A stretch of DNA of 42,318 nucleotides from an uncultured Bacteroidaceae bacterium (GTDB lineage Bacteria; Bacteroidota; Bacteroidia; Bacteroidales; Bacteroidaceae). The position numbers and the translations under genes were made by a program. Position 1 is the stretch's first letter; every line of letters begins with the position of its first letter. The stretch spans positions 1-42,318 of the forward strand of contig CAJOGQ010000034.1 in NCBI GenBank assembly GCA_905234125.1, in the 5' to 3' direction. Below are positions 32,104 through 40,917 of the stretch, one piece after another. The notes beneath the pieces were generated by a model, which was not told the DNA's origin, did not search any database, and saw only the letters and a program-made list of their open reading frames with translations.

Positions 32104-32736
32104 ATGGTTTCAGTCATTGTTCCTGTTTATAATTCTGCATCCTATTTATCTCGTTGTCTGGATTCTGTTATTTCCCAAACTTATGTTGATATTGAAGTGG
32201 TGTTGGTGGATGATGGTAGTACAGATGACTCAGGGAAAATATGTGATAGATATGCAGAAAAAGATGCTCGTGTTTGTGTGTATCATCAAAAAAATCAGGG
32301 TGCATCTATTGCCAGAAAGGATGGAATTATAAAAGCAAAGGGGGAGTGGCTTTCATTTGTTGATAGTGATGATATCGTTGAGATTGATTATATTGAACGC
32401 CTTTTTGATGCGGTGAAGCAGTTCGGTACCAAGATGGCTACATGTGATCAGAATCAGCATAAAGAAGGTATAAACATTCTGATTAATAAGAGTTCTCCCT
32501 CTAAATTGCTGGAAGAGAAGGAACTTCATCAACGCTTTTTTCATTATCAGTTTTGGGATTTTTGGGGGAAAATATACTATCGTTCCGTTTTTAAAGAAAT
32601 TTATTTCCCCCAATATATTATCAATGAAGATTATGTTGTGATGGCTCAACTTTTTGATAGGTATAAACAGATTGCATACGTACCTATAGGATTGTATCAT
32701 TATATGACTCATAATGAAAGTTTGTCACATCAGTAA
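32104..32736 (+). CDS. GT2 glycosyltransferase, truncated by a nonsense codon
   Basis: The 210-aa product holds the full GT-A catalytic domain of family 2: VSVIVPVYNSASYLSRCLDS at the start, VLVDDGSTDDS, and the DxD motif FVDSDD. Family members of this type are usually about 300-330 aa. The frame stops at TAA (32734-32736), but coding-like sequence continues in the same frame beyond it. The enzyme could still have partial function because the catalytic core is present, but it has lost its C-terminal region. Confidence 0.8.
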   Translation: MVSVIVPVYNSASYLSRCLDSVISQTYVDIEVVLVDDGSTDDSGKICDRYAEKDARVCVYHQKNQGASIARKDGIIKAKGEWLSFVDSDDIVEIDYIERLFDAVKQFGTKMATCDQNQHKEGINILINKSSPSKLLEEKELHQRFFHYQFWDFWGKIYYRSVFKEIYFPQYIINEDYVVMAQLFDRYKQIAYVPIGLYHYMTHNESLSHQ

Positions 32737-33033
32737 TTGTGTCCTCGGATCTTTGATGAGTATTGCAACAAACTTTGAGTGTTGGATTTCTACAAAAAGA
32801 ATAATCCATTTTATATAAGACAGGCGGAGGCTCAATTGACGGAAACATGTATCAAGTTGCTTGGATAAATCACCTATACCACTTTTCAAGTAGGAAAGCA
32901 ACAGATGCAGCATTTCATTCGTCCCAATATTTTCAGTTTCCTTTTGCAATCCCGACCTCTTGCTTGGTTTGAAAATGATGGCTTTGAGGAGAAGCTAATA
33001 ACGCATGGAGAAGAAGAAGGTTCTTTTTATTAA
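32737..33033 (+). pseudogene. Decayed C-terminal part of the GT2 glycosyltransferase
   Basis: In the same frame as the GT2 gene the sequence reads PRIFDEYCNKL, stop (TGA 32776), VLDFYKKNNPFYIRQ and on to KLLG, stop (TAA 32866), then a further coding-like run including IRPNIFSFLLQ to the next stop at 33031. The composition looks like a glycosyltransferase tail interrupted by three stops in total. This points to gradual nonsense decay rather than one sequencing error. Confidence 0.75.
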
Positions 33034-34180
33034 TGGTCATTTGAATGCAGGTGGCGTGGAGCGTTCTTTAGTGGACGTTTTGCGACACTTTGACTATGCC
33101 AAAAATGAAGTTGATCTTTTGTTGTTAGAGGGGACTGGCGATTATTTATCAGAGATACCGTCAAACGTCCATGTTATAATGTATCCGTTGAATGAGGCTT
33201 CAGGGCCATTGCTACGTACATTATTTGGGACTTTTGTACATGGTGATTTTATTCTCTTTTTTTATCGCCTTTTTATGTTATTTCGAAAAATATTAGGTGA
33301 TAAGATAATGAAATATGCTTTTATTCTATTTCGTAACGGAAAAGAAGTGTATGATGTGGTAATTGCATATCGTCCTGAAGCAGCAGCATTGCTCGCCGCT
33401 TTTACATTTAGGACTAAAAAGCGTTTTTTATGGTGGCATCATGGGGAAAGGAATATATATGGGAAAAAACAAAAGGAGTATTTGAATGTTTGTTCAAAAT
33501 TTGATTCTATTATAGCGGTTTCGGAGAGCAGTGCTAGTATTGTTAAGGAAACTTTCCCATTGTTAGTAAATAGGGTATTAGTAATACCTAATATGCTTTG
33601 TGTTGATGATATTAGAAAGAAAGGAAAGGAAACCCCATTAATGATGGATATTTCTGTCTGGAATGTGGTATCAGTAGCCCGTATGTCTCCAGAAAAGAAT
33701 ATGTCTTTGTGTATCAATGTGGCAAATTGTTTAAGAGAGCATGATTTTATGTTTCATTGGTACATGATTGGTGATGGGGTAGAGGCAATGAAGTTACAAA
33801 GTATGGTTAAGCTATATAAACTAGATAATTATTTTACTTTTACAGGAAAACTTGTAAATCCTTACCCATATATTCAACATGCGGATGTGTTATTTCACCC
33901 TTCTCTTGTTGAATCGCAAGGACTTACTGTTCTTGAAGCGATGTCACTTTATACTCCTGTGATAGTTGTTGAATCGGCGGGGACAAAAGAATATGTAGTA
34001 AATAAGACAAATGGCATTTTGATTCGTTCCGATGTGAAGGAAGCGGCAGATGCTATACTGCAACTTTATTTTGATAAACAAATGGCTGCTAAAATGGTTA
34101 ATAATGCAATTCAAACAATTAGCGTTTTTTCCCCACAGGTGGTCATGCGCAAGATAGAACAAATAATTACGGCGAAATGA
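33005..34180 (+). CDS. GT4 glycosyltransferase
   Basis: The 391-aa GT-B enzyme starts LFINGHLNAGGVERSL, typical of GT4 retaining transferases. The C-terminal donor-binding half has VARMSPEKNMSL, MIGDGVE, and an intact EX7E motif (ESQGLTVLE). The start lies within the remnant of the preceding gene. Its stop overlaps the next start (ATGA). The sequence is AT-rich relative to the left part of the window. The acceptor and donor are unknown. Confidence 0.87.
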   Translation: MEKKKVLFINGHLNAGGVERSLVDVLRHFDYAKNEVDLLLLEGTGDYLSEIPSNVHVIMYPLNEASGPLLRTLFGTFVHGDFILFFYRLFMLFRKILGDKIMKYAFILFRNGKEVYDVVIAYRPEAAALLAAFTFRTKKRFLWWHHGERNIYGKKQKEYLNVCSKFDSIIAVSESSASIVKETFPLLVNRVLVIPNMLCVDDIRKKGKETPLMMDISVWNVVSVARMSPEKNMSLCINVANCLREHDFMFHWYMIGDGVEAMKLQSMVKLYKLDNYFTFTGKLVNPYPYIQHADVLFHPSLVESQGLTVLEAMSLYTPVIVVESAGTKEYVVNKTNGILIRSDVKEAADAILQLYFDKQMAAKMVNNAIQTISVFSPQVVMRKIEQIITAK

Positions 34181-35439
34181 TGAAAGTTTTGTATGTTACA
34201 GCTTCGTGCTTGACCAAAAATACTTCCGCTAATATGAGTCATAATGCATTTGTGAAAGGGTTAATAGATTGTGGTTGTGATGTGAGTGTTATTATGGCAA
34301 AAGATAGTTGGGGAAAAGAAGATAAAGCACTACCTCGATGGGAAAGTGTCAAATATTATGAATATAATGCAGAGTCGTGGGTTGAACGATTGAGAAAGAA
34401 AGGAAGAACTTTAGGGGGAGAGGTTTTGCAGGTTGACGTACAAAGCGAAACAAATATACACAAAATGAAGGCGGCAAAAGATCCAACATTTTTTTTTAAT
34501 AAAAATATGGTGAGGACTTTTATGAAAAAAATGTTCTACGCTTTTGTGAAACACGATTCTTTATATCCATTAGAGTACGAAATGTTTCATAGCGTGATGG
34601 CTTTTAAGGAGAAGAATTCGTATGATGTTGTTATATCTAACTCATCACCTGCTGCAAGCCACAAAATAGTGTATTTGTTGGCTCGGGCTGGCAATATCAA
34701 ATATAAAAGATGGATACAAATATGGGAGGATCCATGGTGTTATGATTTATATGGTGGGTATTCTCCAAAAGTGTTTGAAGAAGAGCATCGATTGCTATTG
34801 GTGGCATCGGAAGTTTATTATGTGTCTCCTTTGACAATGATGTATCAGAAGAAATATTTTGAAGATTGCTCACCGAAAATGTCTTGTGTCCCACTTCCTT
34901 TTTTTTCATACACGACGGAAAGGGAACAAAGCGCTTCTGATGGGGAACTTGTCTTTGGTTATTTTGGCGATTATTATTCTCAAACTCGAAATCTTCAACC
35001 TTTTTATGATGCACTTCATAAAACAGGCTATCAGGGTTACATCTATGGTGACTCTAATCTGATTCTGAAATCAACAGATAAAATTGAGATTTCAAGGCGT
35101 GTGACTCTTGATGTGTTGTCAGATGTACAGCATAAAACAAATGTTTTGGTTCATTTATGTAATTTGCGAGGTGGGCAGATTCCAGGGAAAATATATCACT
35201 ATTCTGCCACGAATAAGAAGATTCTTTTTATTTTGGATGGCACGGAAGAAGAACAAGAAATGATATATGGATTCTTTTCTCGTTTTAATCGTTACTATTT
35301 CTGTAATAATACTGAAAATGATATTATTGAAACAATATATAAGATGATAATAGATAACTCTGTTTCAAATCAGGTTGTTCAGGAATTTGAACCTAAAAAT
35401 GTTGTACAAATGATTCTAAATAAGGAAAGTCTTATATGA
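34177..35439 (+). CDS. Putative glycosyltransferase (GT-B like)
   Basis: The 420-aa protein begins MMKVLYVTASCL and contains a GT-B-like arrangement (NSSPAASHKIVYLLAR, IWEDPW, VSPLTMMYQKKYF, FGYFGDYYSQTRNL, GGQIPGKIYHY). It resembles glycosyltransferases that are common in capsule loci but lacks a clear EX7E motif. Both ends overlap neighbouring genes by 4 nt (ATGA), so it is part of a coupled block with the GT4 gene and wecB. Confidence 0.7.
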   Translation: MMKVLYVTASCLTKNTSANMSHNAFVKGLIDCGCDVSVIMAKDSWGKEDKALPRWESVKYYEYNAESWVERLRKKGRTLGGEVLQVDVQSETNIHKMKAAKDPTFFFNKNMVRTFMKKMFYAFVKHDSLYPLEYEMFHSVMAFKEKNSYDVVISNSSPAASHKIVYLLARAGNIKYKRWIQIWEDPWCYDLYGGYSPKVFEEEHRLLLVASEVYYVSPLTMMYQKKYFEDCSPKMSCVPLPFFSYTTEREQSASDGELVFGYFGDYYSQTRNLQPFYDALHKTGYQGYIYGDSNLILKSTDKIEISRRVTLDVLSDVQHKTNVLVHLCNLRGGQIPGKIYHYSATNKKILFILDGTEEEQEMIYGFFSRFNRYYFCNNTENDIIETIYKMIIDNSVSNQVVQEFEPKNVVQMILNKESLI

Positions 35440-36536
35440 AGAGGAAAATTATGCTAATATTTGGGACGCGTCCTGAAGCTATCAAAATGTGTCCTTTGGT
35501 AAGAGAATTAAAAACTCGTCCGGAAATAGAGACTATAACATGTGTAACTGGACAACATCGGGAAATGTTAGATCAAGTGTTGGATGCTTTTGAAGTGCAA
35601 CCAGATTATGATCTTTCCATAATGAGGTCTCAGCAGTCTCTTTTTGATATAACTGTAGATATTCTTCAGGGAATAAAAAATGTATTGGAAAAGGTTAAAC
35701 CGGATGTCGTACTGGTTCATGGTGATACATCTACCACATTTGTCTCAGCATTGGCGTGTTTCTATTTACAAATTCCTATTGGACATGTGGAAGCAGGGTT
35801 GCGTACGTATAACATTTTTTCACCATATCCAGAGGAATTTAATAGGCAGGCGGTTAGCATTATTAGTCAATACAATTTTGCGCCCACGGAACTTTCGCGT
35901 ATGAATCTAATCAAAGAGGGGCATCGAGATGAAACGATATATGTTACAGGTAATACGGCTATTGATGCATTGAAAACCACGGTTAGAGAAGACTATACTC
36001 ATCCTGAATTGATTTGGGCCTCAGATAGTCGATTGATTTTGATTACTGCGCATCGTAGGGAAAACTTGGGAGAACCAATGCAACACATGTTCCGTGCTAT
36101 TCGTAAAGTTTTGGACGAACATTCCGATGTTAAAGCAATTTATCCTATACATATGAATCCGATTGTTCGTGAAACAGCAAATCGTATTTTAGGCGATGAC
36201 AATCGTATACATATTATTGAACCTCTTGATGTTCTTGATTTTCATAATTTTATGGCTCGTAGTTATATGATATTGACAGATTCGGGAGGTATTCAAGAAG
36301 AGGCTCCTTCATTAGGGAAACCAGTGCTAGTTATGCGTGATACGACAGAACGTCCTGAAGGCATTGAGGCAGGAACATTGAAGTTGGTGGGTACCGATGA
36401 GAATACTATATATAGTAATTTCAAACTTCTTCTTGAAGACGAGGAAGAGTATAGTAAGATGAGTAATGCATCTAATCCATATGGTGATGGTACAGCATCC
36501 GTTAAAATTGCCAATATTTTGACGGGTAGAATGTGA
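35436..36536 (+). CDS. wecB: UDP-N-acetylglucosamine 2-epimerase (non-hydrolysing)
   Basis: WecB interconverts UDP-GlcNAc and UDP-ManNAc. The 366-aa protein has FGTRPEAIK (9-17), VHGDTSTT, GHVEAGLRT, PEEFNR, TAHRRENLG, DSGGIQEEAPSLGKPVL and TERPEG, all hallmarks of the family and including the catalytic Asp, Glu and His residues. It shows that the polysaccharide probably contains ManNAc or a derivative. No WecC-type dehydrogenase lies in the window. The start overlaps the previous stop (ATGA). Confidence 0.95.
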   Translation: MKRKIMLIFGTRPEAIKMCPLVRELKTRPEIETITCVTGQHREMLDQVLDAFEVQPDYDLSIMRSQQSLFDITVDILQGIKNVLEKVKPDVVLVHGDTSTTFVSALACFYLQIPIGHVEAGLRTYNIFSPYPEEFNRQAVSIISQYNFAPTELSRMNLIKEGHRDETIYVTGNTAIDALKTTVREDYTHPELIWASDSRLILITAHRRENLGEPMQHMFRAIRKVLDEHSDVKAIYPIHMNPIVRETANRILGDDNRIHIIEPLDVLDFHNFMARSYMILTDSGGIQEEAPSLGKPVLVMRDTTERPEGIEAGTLKLVGTDENTIYSNFKLLLEDEEEYSKMSNASNPYGDGTASVKIANILTGRM

Positions 36537-36567
36537 TGTGAATAAAAGATTGTTATGTTTCATTTTT

Positions 36568-36611
36568 TTGAGTTGTTTGACTGTAGCGATTGAGGTTAAT
36601 ACAGACATGTG
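36568..36611. repeat. Weak 22-bp period repeat in the wecB-deacetylase gap
   Basis: TTGAGTTGTT at 36568 and TTGAGGTTAA at 36590 are 22 bp apart in a 137-bp gap. Only two partly similar units are seen, so this alone could be chance; it is noted because the period matches the other arrays. Confidence 0.3.
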
Positions 36612-36673
36612 ATTATCATATGGATTGTATGGGAAAACGAACAAGAGATTATAGAATAAATTGAATTTCTGAA

Positions 36674-37591
36674 ATGAAGAAGCTCTCAAATTTGTTACAA
36701 ACAGATAGTGTGATGTTACATCCATTTATGCGTTTATACTATCAATATAGATTGAGAGCAAAAGGTGTTGTATATATGTTGCATCGAGTCGGTGAGTTAG
36801 ACAAAAATGGCATATCTGTTAATGAGAACATGAAGGTCTCTCCTCGATGTTTAGAGAAAACCATAGTCTCGTATCGGAAACAAGGCTTTGATTTCCTTTC
36901 GCTTGATGAGCTTTATGATATGTTGAATGCTTCAAAGAAGCAGACCAAGCCTTTTGTTGTTTTCACATTAGACGATGGATATGTGGATAATTATACAATG
37001 GCATATCCTATTTTCAAACAGTATGATGTGCCGTTTTGTGTTTATGTGGCAACGGATTTCCCTGATGAGAAGGCCTTTTTATGGTGGTATGCGTTAGAGA
37101 ATTATATCCAGCAGACGAAAAGACGAAAAGAAGATTTTGAGGCAATGCGTAAACAAATCCTTACATTTCCTCAGGAGGGGTTTGTTGATCGATTTCGTCA
37201 GTTGACAGCAGATTTTGATGTTGATGTGCAGAAGTATGTAAAGGTCGCATCTATGTCATGGTCACAGATAGAAGAGATGTCGAAAGACCCCTTATGTACT
37301 ATTGGAGGACATACTGTTTCACATCCTGCATTTATAACTTTGTCAGAACAAGAGATAAGAACTGAAATTGAGGAAGGGGTTCGAAAGTTGGAATCTCATA
37401 TAGGTAAGAAAGTTTCACATTTTGCTTATCCTTATGGTAGTTTGAATGAAGTGAATGAACGTGAATATAGGATAGCAGAGGCTTATGGCTTTAAGACAAT
37501 CATGACGACCCTTGCAGGAGTCGTGACCGCAGAAACAAATACAAATAGGATACCACGTTATATGCTTTTTGATGACAATTATTTAAGATGA
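36674..37591 (+). CDS. Polysaccharide deacetylase (CE4/NodB-like)
   Basis: The 305-aa protein has the NodB homology motifs: MLHRV near 35, TLDDGY (98-103, Asp100/Asp101) and GGHTVSHP with metal ligands His213 and His217, then FAYPYGS. It removes N- or O-acetyl groups from a sugar, probably on the lipid-linked unit or polymer. No signal peptide is obvious, so it may act in the cytoplasm. Its stop overlaps the next start (ATGA). Confidence 0.9.
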   Translation: MKKLSNLLQTDSVMLHPFMRLYYQYRLRAKGVVYMLHRVGELDKNGISVNENMKVSPRCLEKTIVSYRKQGFDFLSLDELYDMLNASKKQTKPFVVFTLDDGYVDNYTMAYPIFKQYDVPFCVYVATDFPDEKAFLWWYALENYIQQTKRRKEDFEAMRKQILTFPQEGFVDRFRQLTADFDVDVQKYVKVASMSWSQIEEMSKDPLCTIGGHTVSHPAFITLSEQEIRTEIEEGVRKLESHIGKKVSHFAYPYGSLNEVNEREYRIAEAYGFKTIMTTLAGVVTAETNTNRIPRYMLFDDNYLR

Positions 37592-38364
37592 ACATTTTAA
37601 CTTCTATTCAAGCGAGATATCGCAATTATAAAGCAGAGCATTTCCCCCTTTTTGACGAGGGGCGTGTATTGAGACGTTTAAAGGGTATTCATAAAGGGAT
37701 GCGTTGTTTTATCGTTGGGAATGGACCGAGTTTACAGGCCGAAGATTTGACGAGGATTCATCATAATGGCGATATTTCGTTCGGCTTCAATAGGGTTTTT
37801 CACATTTTCCCTCAAACACCATGGAGGCCGACATATTATATTTCTCAAGACGAAAAGATTCTTAAAGGTTCTGTTGATGACATCAATGGCATACCTGCTC
37901 AACTTAAGTTCTATCCGATAGAAATCAAATGGTATTCAGGTCTAACTCTTAAGAATCCGACCTTTTTTCATCTTAGTAATAATAGCGTGGATTTCATCCC
38001 AGCTTTTAGTGATGATATAGCAAAATGTTTAGAGATTTCGAATACCGTTGTGTATAGTGCGATACAAATTGCTGTGTATATGGGAATCAAGGAAATCTAT
38101 CTTATAGGAATTGATCATCATTTCCATATATCCATGAATAGCAAGGGCGAAATAATAGTGGATCCTAATGTGAAAGATTATTTCAGTGCAGATTATAATC
38201 AAGACAAAGAATCACTTGACATACCTGAAGTTGATAAAAGTACTCTCACATTTATGGCTGCGCGGAAATATGCCGATGCTCATGGCATAAAAATATACAA
38301 TGCCACTCGCGGAGGAAAGCTTGAAGTTTTTGAAAGGGTTGATTTTAATACGTTATTCGGTTGA
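37588..38364 (+). CDS. DUF115/MptE-like protein of polysaccharide locus
   Basis: The 258-aa protein shows RCFIVGNGPSLQAEDL near residue 40, a Rossmann-like motif typical of the DUF115 (MAF_flag10/MptE-like) group, then LIGIDHHFH and NATRGGKLEVFERV near the end. Members of this superfamily transfer nonulosonic acids or phosphorylated groups, and capsule loci of Bacteroidetes often have one. It is probably a glycosyl- or phospho-transferase; the exact reaction is unknown. It is coupled to both neighbours by overlap. Confidence 0.75.
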   Translation: MNILTSIQARYRNYKAEHFPLFDEGRVLRRLKGIHKGMRCFIVGNGPSLQAEDLTRIHHNGDISFGFNRVFHIFPQTPWRPTYYISQDEKILKGSVDDINGIPAQLKFYPIEIKWYSGLTLKNPTFFHLSNNSVDFIPAFSDDIAKCLEISNTVVYSAIQIAVYMGIKEIYLIGIDHHFHISMNSKGEIIVDPNVKDYFSADYNQDKESLDIPEVDKSTLTFMAARKYADAHGIKIYNATRGGKLEVFERVDFNTLFG

Positions 38365-39911
38365 TGGCTGAGCATAAAAATGAACTGAAATTAGGCATAG
38401 TCCTCAACTACGTCAACATGGGGATTGGAAATCTGATCCCAATCTTCTATACTCCGATCATGCTTCGTCTTCTTGGGCAAAATGAATATGGATTGTATAA
38501 GTTGTCAAGTAGTGTGACTGGCTATCTTGGGTTAATTTCTTTGGGAATAGGTGCCGCTGTCACTCGATATCTGATAAAAGCTAAAACGGAAGAAGGGCAG
38601 GAAGCCGAGGAACGTATGTTAGGGTTGTTTCTTCTTATCTTTCGCTGTATCGCAGTCGCGGCTTTTATCCTCGGACTTATTTTGATTGCCAATTTGGATT
38701 TATGGTATAGCGATTCCTTGAATGGTAATGAAATGTGGAGAATGCAAATATTGGTGTTTATCATGGTTTGTAATATGTCACTATCATTCTCCATGTCACC
38801 TTATCTGTCCATAGTAACTGCACGGGAGAAGTATATTTTTTATCAATGGATGAACATTCTTAATACATGTATTGTGCCGATTTTAAGCCTTGTAGCTTTA
38901 TACATGGGATATGCATCAATTGGATTGGCTGTTGTGTCTTTGGCTGTTGCATTTGTTGTACGTGTAGTTTATAGTATATATGTTACAAAATCGTTGGGAA
39001 TTACACCACGCTATAAGAATTTACCTCTCCATTGTTTGAAAGAAATCATGGTGTTTTCTTTCTGGGTTTTTGTTGGAAATGTAGTTGGGCAGCTTTATAA
39101 TGCGACAGACACTTTGATGATTGGTGCTATTCCTGCGTTAGCCACAGCAGCGGTTGCTGTCTATAATATCGGCAATACGTTTAATAGTATCATATTAGGG
39201 ATAACGACGGGACTTTCCAATCTTCTTGTGCCACGAACTAACAAGATGGTTTTTAGTGGTGCTACGAATGAAGAACTGACGGATTATTCCATTCTTGTCG
39301 GAAGACTTCAATGTTATGTCCTTTCTTTCTTTGTCGCAGGTTTCGTGTTGTTTGGAAAGCCTTTCATTCATTTTTATGTGGGTGATGGATATTTGGATGC
39401 TTATTGGGTGGCGTTGTGCGTGATAATTCCTAATATGATACCATTAGTACAAAGTGTTTGCCTTAGTATTGTGGTAGCGAAGAATCAACACAGGTTTAGG
39501 TCACTGATGTATTTGGGCATAGCCATTTTAAATGTAATAGGTACATGGTTTGTCCTCCATGAATGGGGTATTATAGGTGCCGCTTTTGTGACAGGAATAG
39601 CTTTGATTGTAGGTAACGGGTTTGTGATGAATTGGTATTATTGGAAAAAGACAGGATTGATGATTGGCCGTTTTTGGCTTCAGGTGTTGAAGGTTTCTCT
39701 GATCCCTGTTGTTTTATGTGTGCTTTTCATCCCCCTTGTTTGTTTATTCGATTTTTATAACGTATGGAATCTTATTGCAGGAATAGTTTTCTTTAGCGTC
39801 TTAATGATCATGCTACAGTGGAAGTTTTCGATGAACTCTTATGAAAGAGAACTATGTCGCCAACCTTTTGTTAAGTTGCGTATGGTTAAAGGGCATGATA
39901 AGTCATCATGA
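38364..39911 (+). CDS. Wzx-type polysaccharide flippase (MOP superfamily)
   Basis: The 515-aa protein has about 12-14 hydrophobic segments, starting with LGIVLNYVNMGIGNLIPIFY and continuing LRLLGQNEYGLYKL, typical of the PST/Wzx branch. It flips lipid-linked repeat units across the inner membrane. The ATG at 38364 shares its A with the TGA of the preceding gene (TGATG); a TTG directly before it is the alternative. Wzx normally acts with Wzy, which is not seen here. Confidence 0.92.
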   Translation: MAEHKNELKLGIVLNYVNMGIGNLIPIFYTPIMLRLLGQNEYGLYKLSSSVTGYLGLISLGIGAAVTRYLIKAKTEEGQEAEERMLGLFLLIFRCIAVAAFILGLILIANLDLWYSDSLNGNEMWRMQILVFIMVCNMSLSFSMSPYLSIVTAREKYIFYQWMNILNTCIVPILSLVALYMGYASIGLAVVSLAVAFVVRVVYSIYVTKSLGITPRYKNLPLHCLKEIMVFSFWVFVGNVVGQLYNATDTLMIGAIPALATAAVAVYNIGNTFNSIILGITTGLSNLLVPRTNKMVFSGATNEELTDYSILVGRLQCYVLSFFVAGFVLFGKPFIHFYVGDGYLDAYWVALCVIIPNMIPLVQSVCLSIVVAKNQHRFRSLMYLGIAILNVIGTWFVLHEWGIIGAAFVTGIALIVGNGFVMNWYYWKKTGLMIGRFWLQVLKVSLIPVVLCVLFIPLVCLFDFYNVWNLIAGIVFFSVLMIMLQWKFSMNSYERELCRQPFVKLRMVKGHDKSS

Positions 39912-39996
39912 ATAGTCTCTCTTTACTTTTGTAGTGCTGCAAAGCCTTAGCGAAGATAGGAAAAAAGAGTGACAGTTTGTGTCAAATTAGATAAAG

Positions 39997-40125
39997 ATGC
40001 AGGACAAATCCAGAATATATATATTCGCGGGGGATTTTTTCATTGAAGTGGAAGTTGACGATACCAGAAAGTACATACATGAGCGTCTTGAAGAATTAGA
40101 AGGGAAATATCGAAAAACTGTGTAG
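39997..40125 (+). CDS. Possible small ORF, unknown
   Basis: A 42-codon frame starting MQDKSRIYIFAGDFF and ending in a charged segment (HERLEELEGKY) lies in the 268-bp gap between the flippase and the kdsB-like gene. It is acidic and could form a C-terminal helix. No family is recognised; it may be a small protein, a remnant, or chance. TACTTTTG at about 39929 could be its promoter -7 box, without a clear -33. Confidence 0.25.
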   Translation: MQDKSRIYIFAGDFFIEVEVDDTRKYIHERLEELEGKYRKTV

Positions 40126-40179
40126 CATAATTCATCATTCTCCGACAAGGCAGTATGAAATTTTAAAAATAATAAAATT

Positions 40180-40917
40180 ATGAAGATTCTTGGTATGATT
40201 CCAGCGCGTGGAGGTTCTTCGCGCTTTAATAACAAGCCTCTGGCTTTGATTTGTGGTAAACCTATGGTGTATTGGGTGTGGAAACACTCGAAGGAGGTGA
40301 GTGTGTTTGACGAAGTGTATGTGGCGACGGATAGTGAAGAAATCAAACAAACCGTAGAGAACTTTGGCGGCAAAGTTATTATGACAAGCAAAGATTGTGA
40401 AACGGCTACAGAGCGTTTGTATGAGTGTAGCAAGAAGGTGGAAGCAGATTTATGGGTGATGGTGAATGGTGATGAGCCACTGGTGTTGGCTGATGATATC
40501 GTGAAGTGTATTCCATCGAAGATCCCTGCGGATGGTTTCTATGTGAGCAACCTAATGACGGATTTTCAGAATCCTGTTGAGGTGGTTGATCCGACGAACT
40601 TGAAGATTGTGACTAACAAGGAGGGTGTTTGTCTGTTTATTAGCCGCGCACCGATTCCTTTTCCAAAGGGAGATATGAATTATGCCTATCAGAAGTTTGT
40701 TGGAGTTGGTGCCTTCACCAATGTGGCATTGGAATACTATCATTCCACACCTCGTGGACCAGTCGAAAAAATAGAAGAGAACGACTCTTTCCGCTTTATT
40801 GAAAATAGGAAGGATTGTTTTTATATCAATGCTCACTGTAAGACTTTGTCTGTTGATACTCCTAAGGACAGAGTTGCAGTAGAGAAATATATGATTGAAC
40901 ATAATATGGCTGATTGA
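40180..40917 (+). CDS. KdsB-like CMP-Kdo synthetase (cytidylyltransferase)
   Basis: The 245-aa protein follows the KdsB layout: IPARGGSSRFNNKPL (7-21), VATDSEEI (48-55), TATERL (75-80), VNGDEPL (95-101), and a C-terminal VDTPKDR motif. It activates a 3-deoxy-octulosonate or related acid as the CMP sugar. The nucleotide-binding loop (GGSSRFNNKP in place of ASTRLPGKP) and the missing Gln in VNxQGDEP differ from housekeeping KdsB, suggesting a locus-specific paralogue with a modified substrate. It is coupled to the next gene by TGATG. Confidence 0.8.
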   Translation: MKILGMIPARGGSSRFNNKPLALICGKPMVYWVWKHSKEVSVFDEVYVATDSEEIKQTVENFGGKVIMTSKDCETATERLYECSKKVEADLWVMVNGDEPLVLADDIVKCIPSKIPADGFYVSNLMTDFQNPVEVVDPTNLKIVTNKEGVCLFISRAPIPFPKGDMNYAYQKFVGVGAFTNVALEYYHSTPRGPVEKIEENDSFRFIENRKDCFYINAHCKTLSVDTPKDRVAVEKYMIEHNMAD

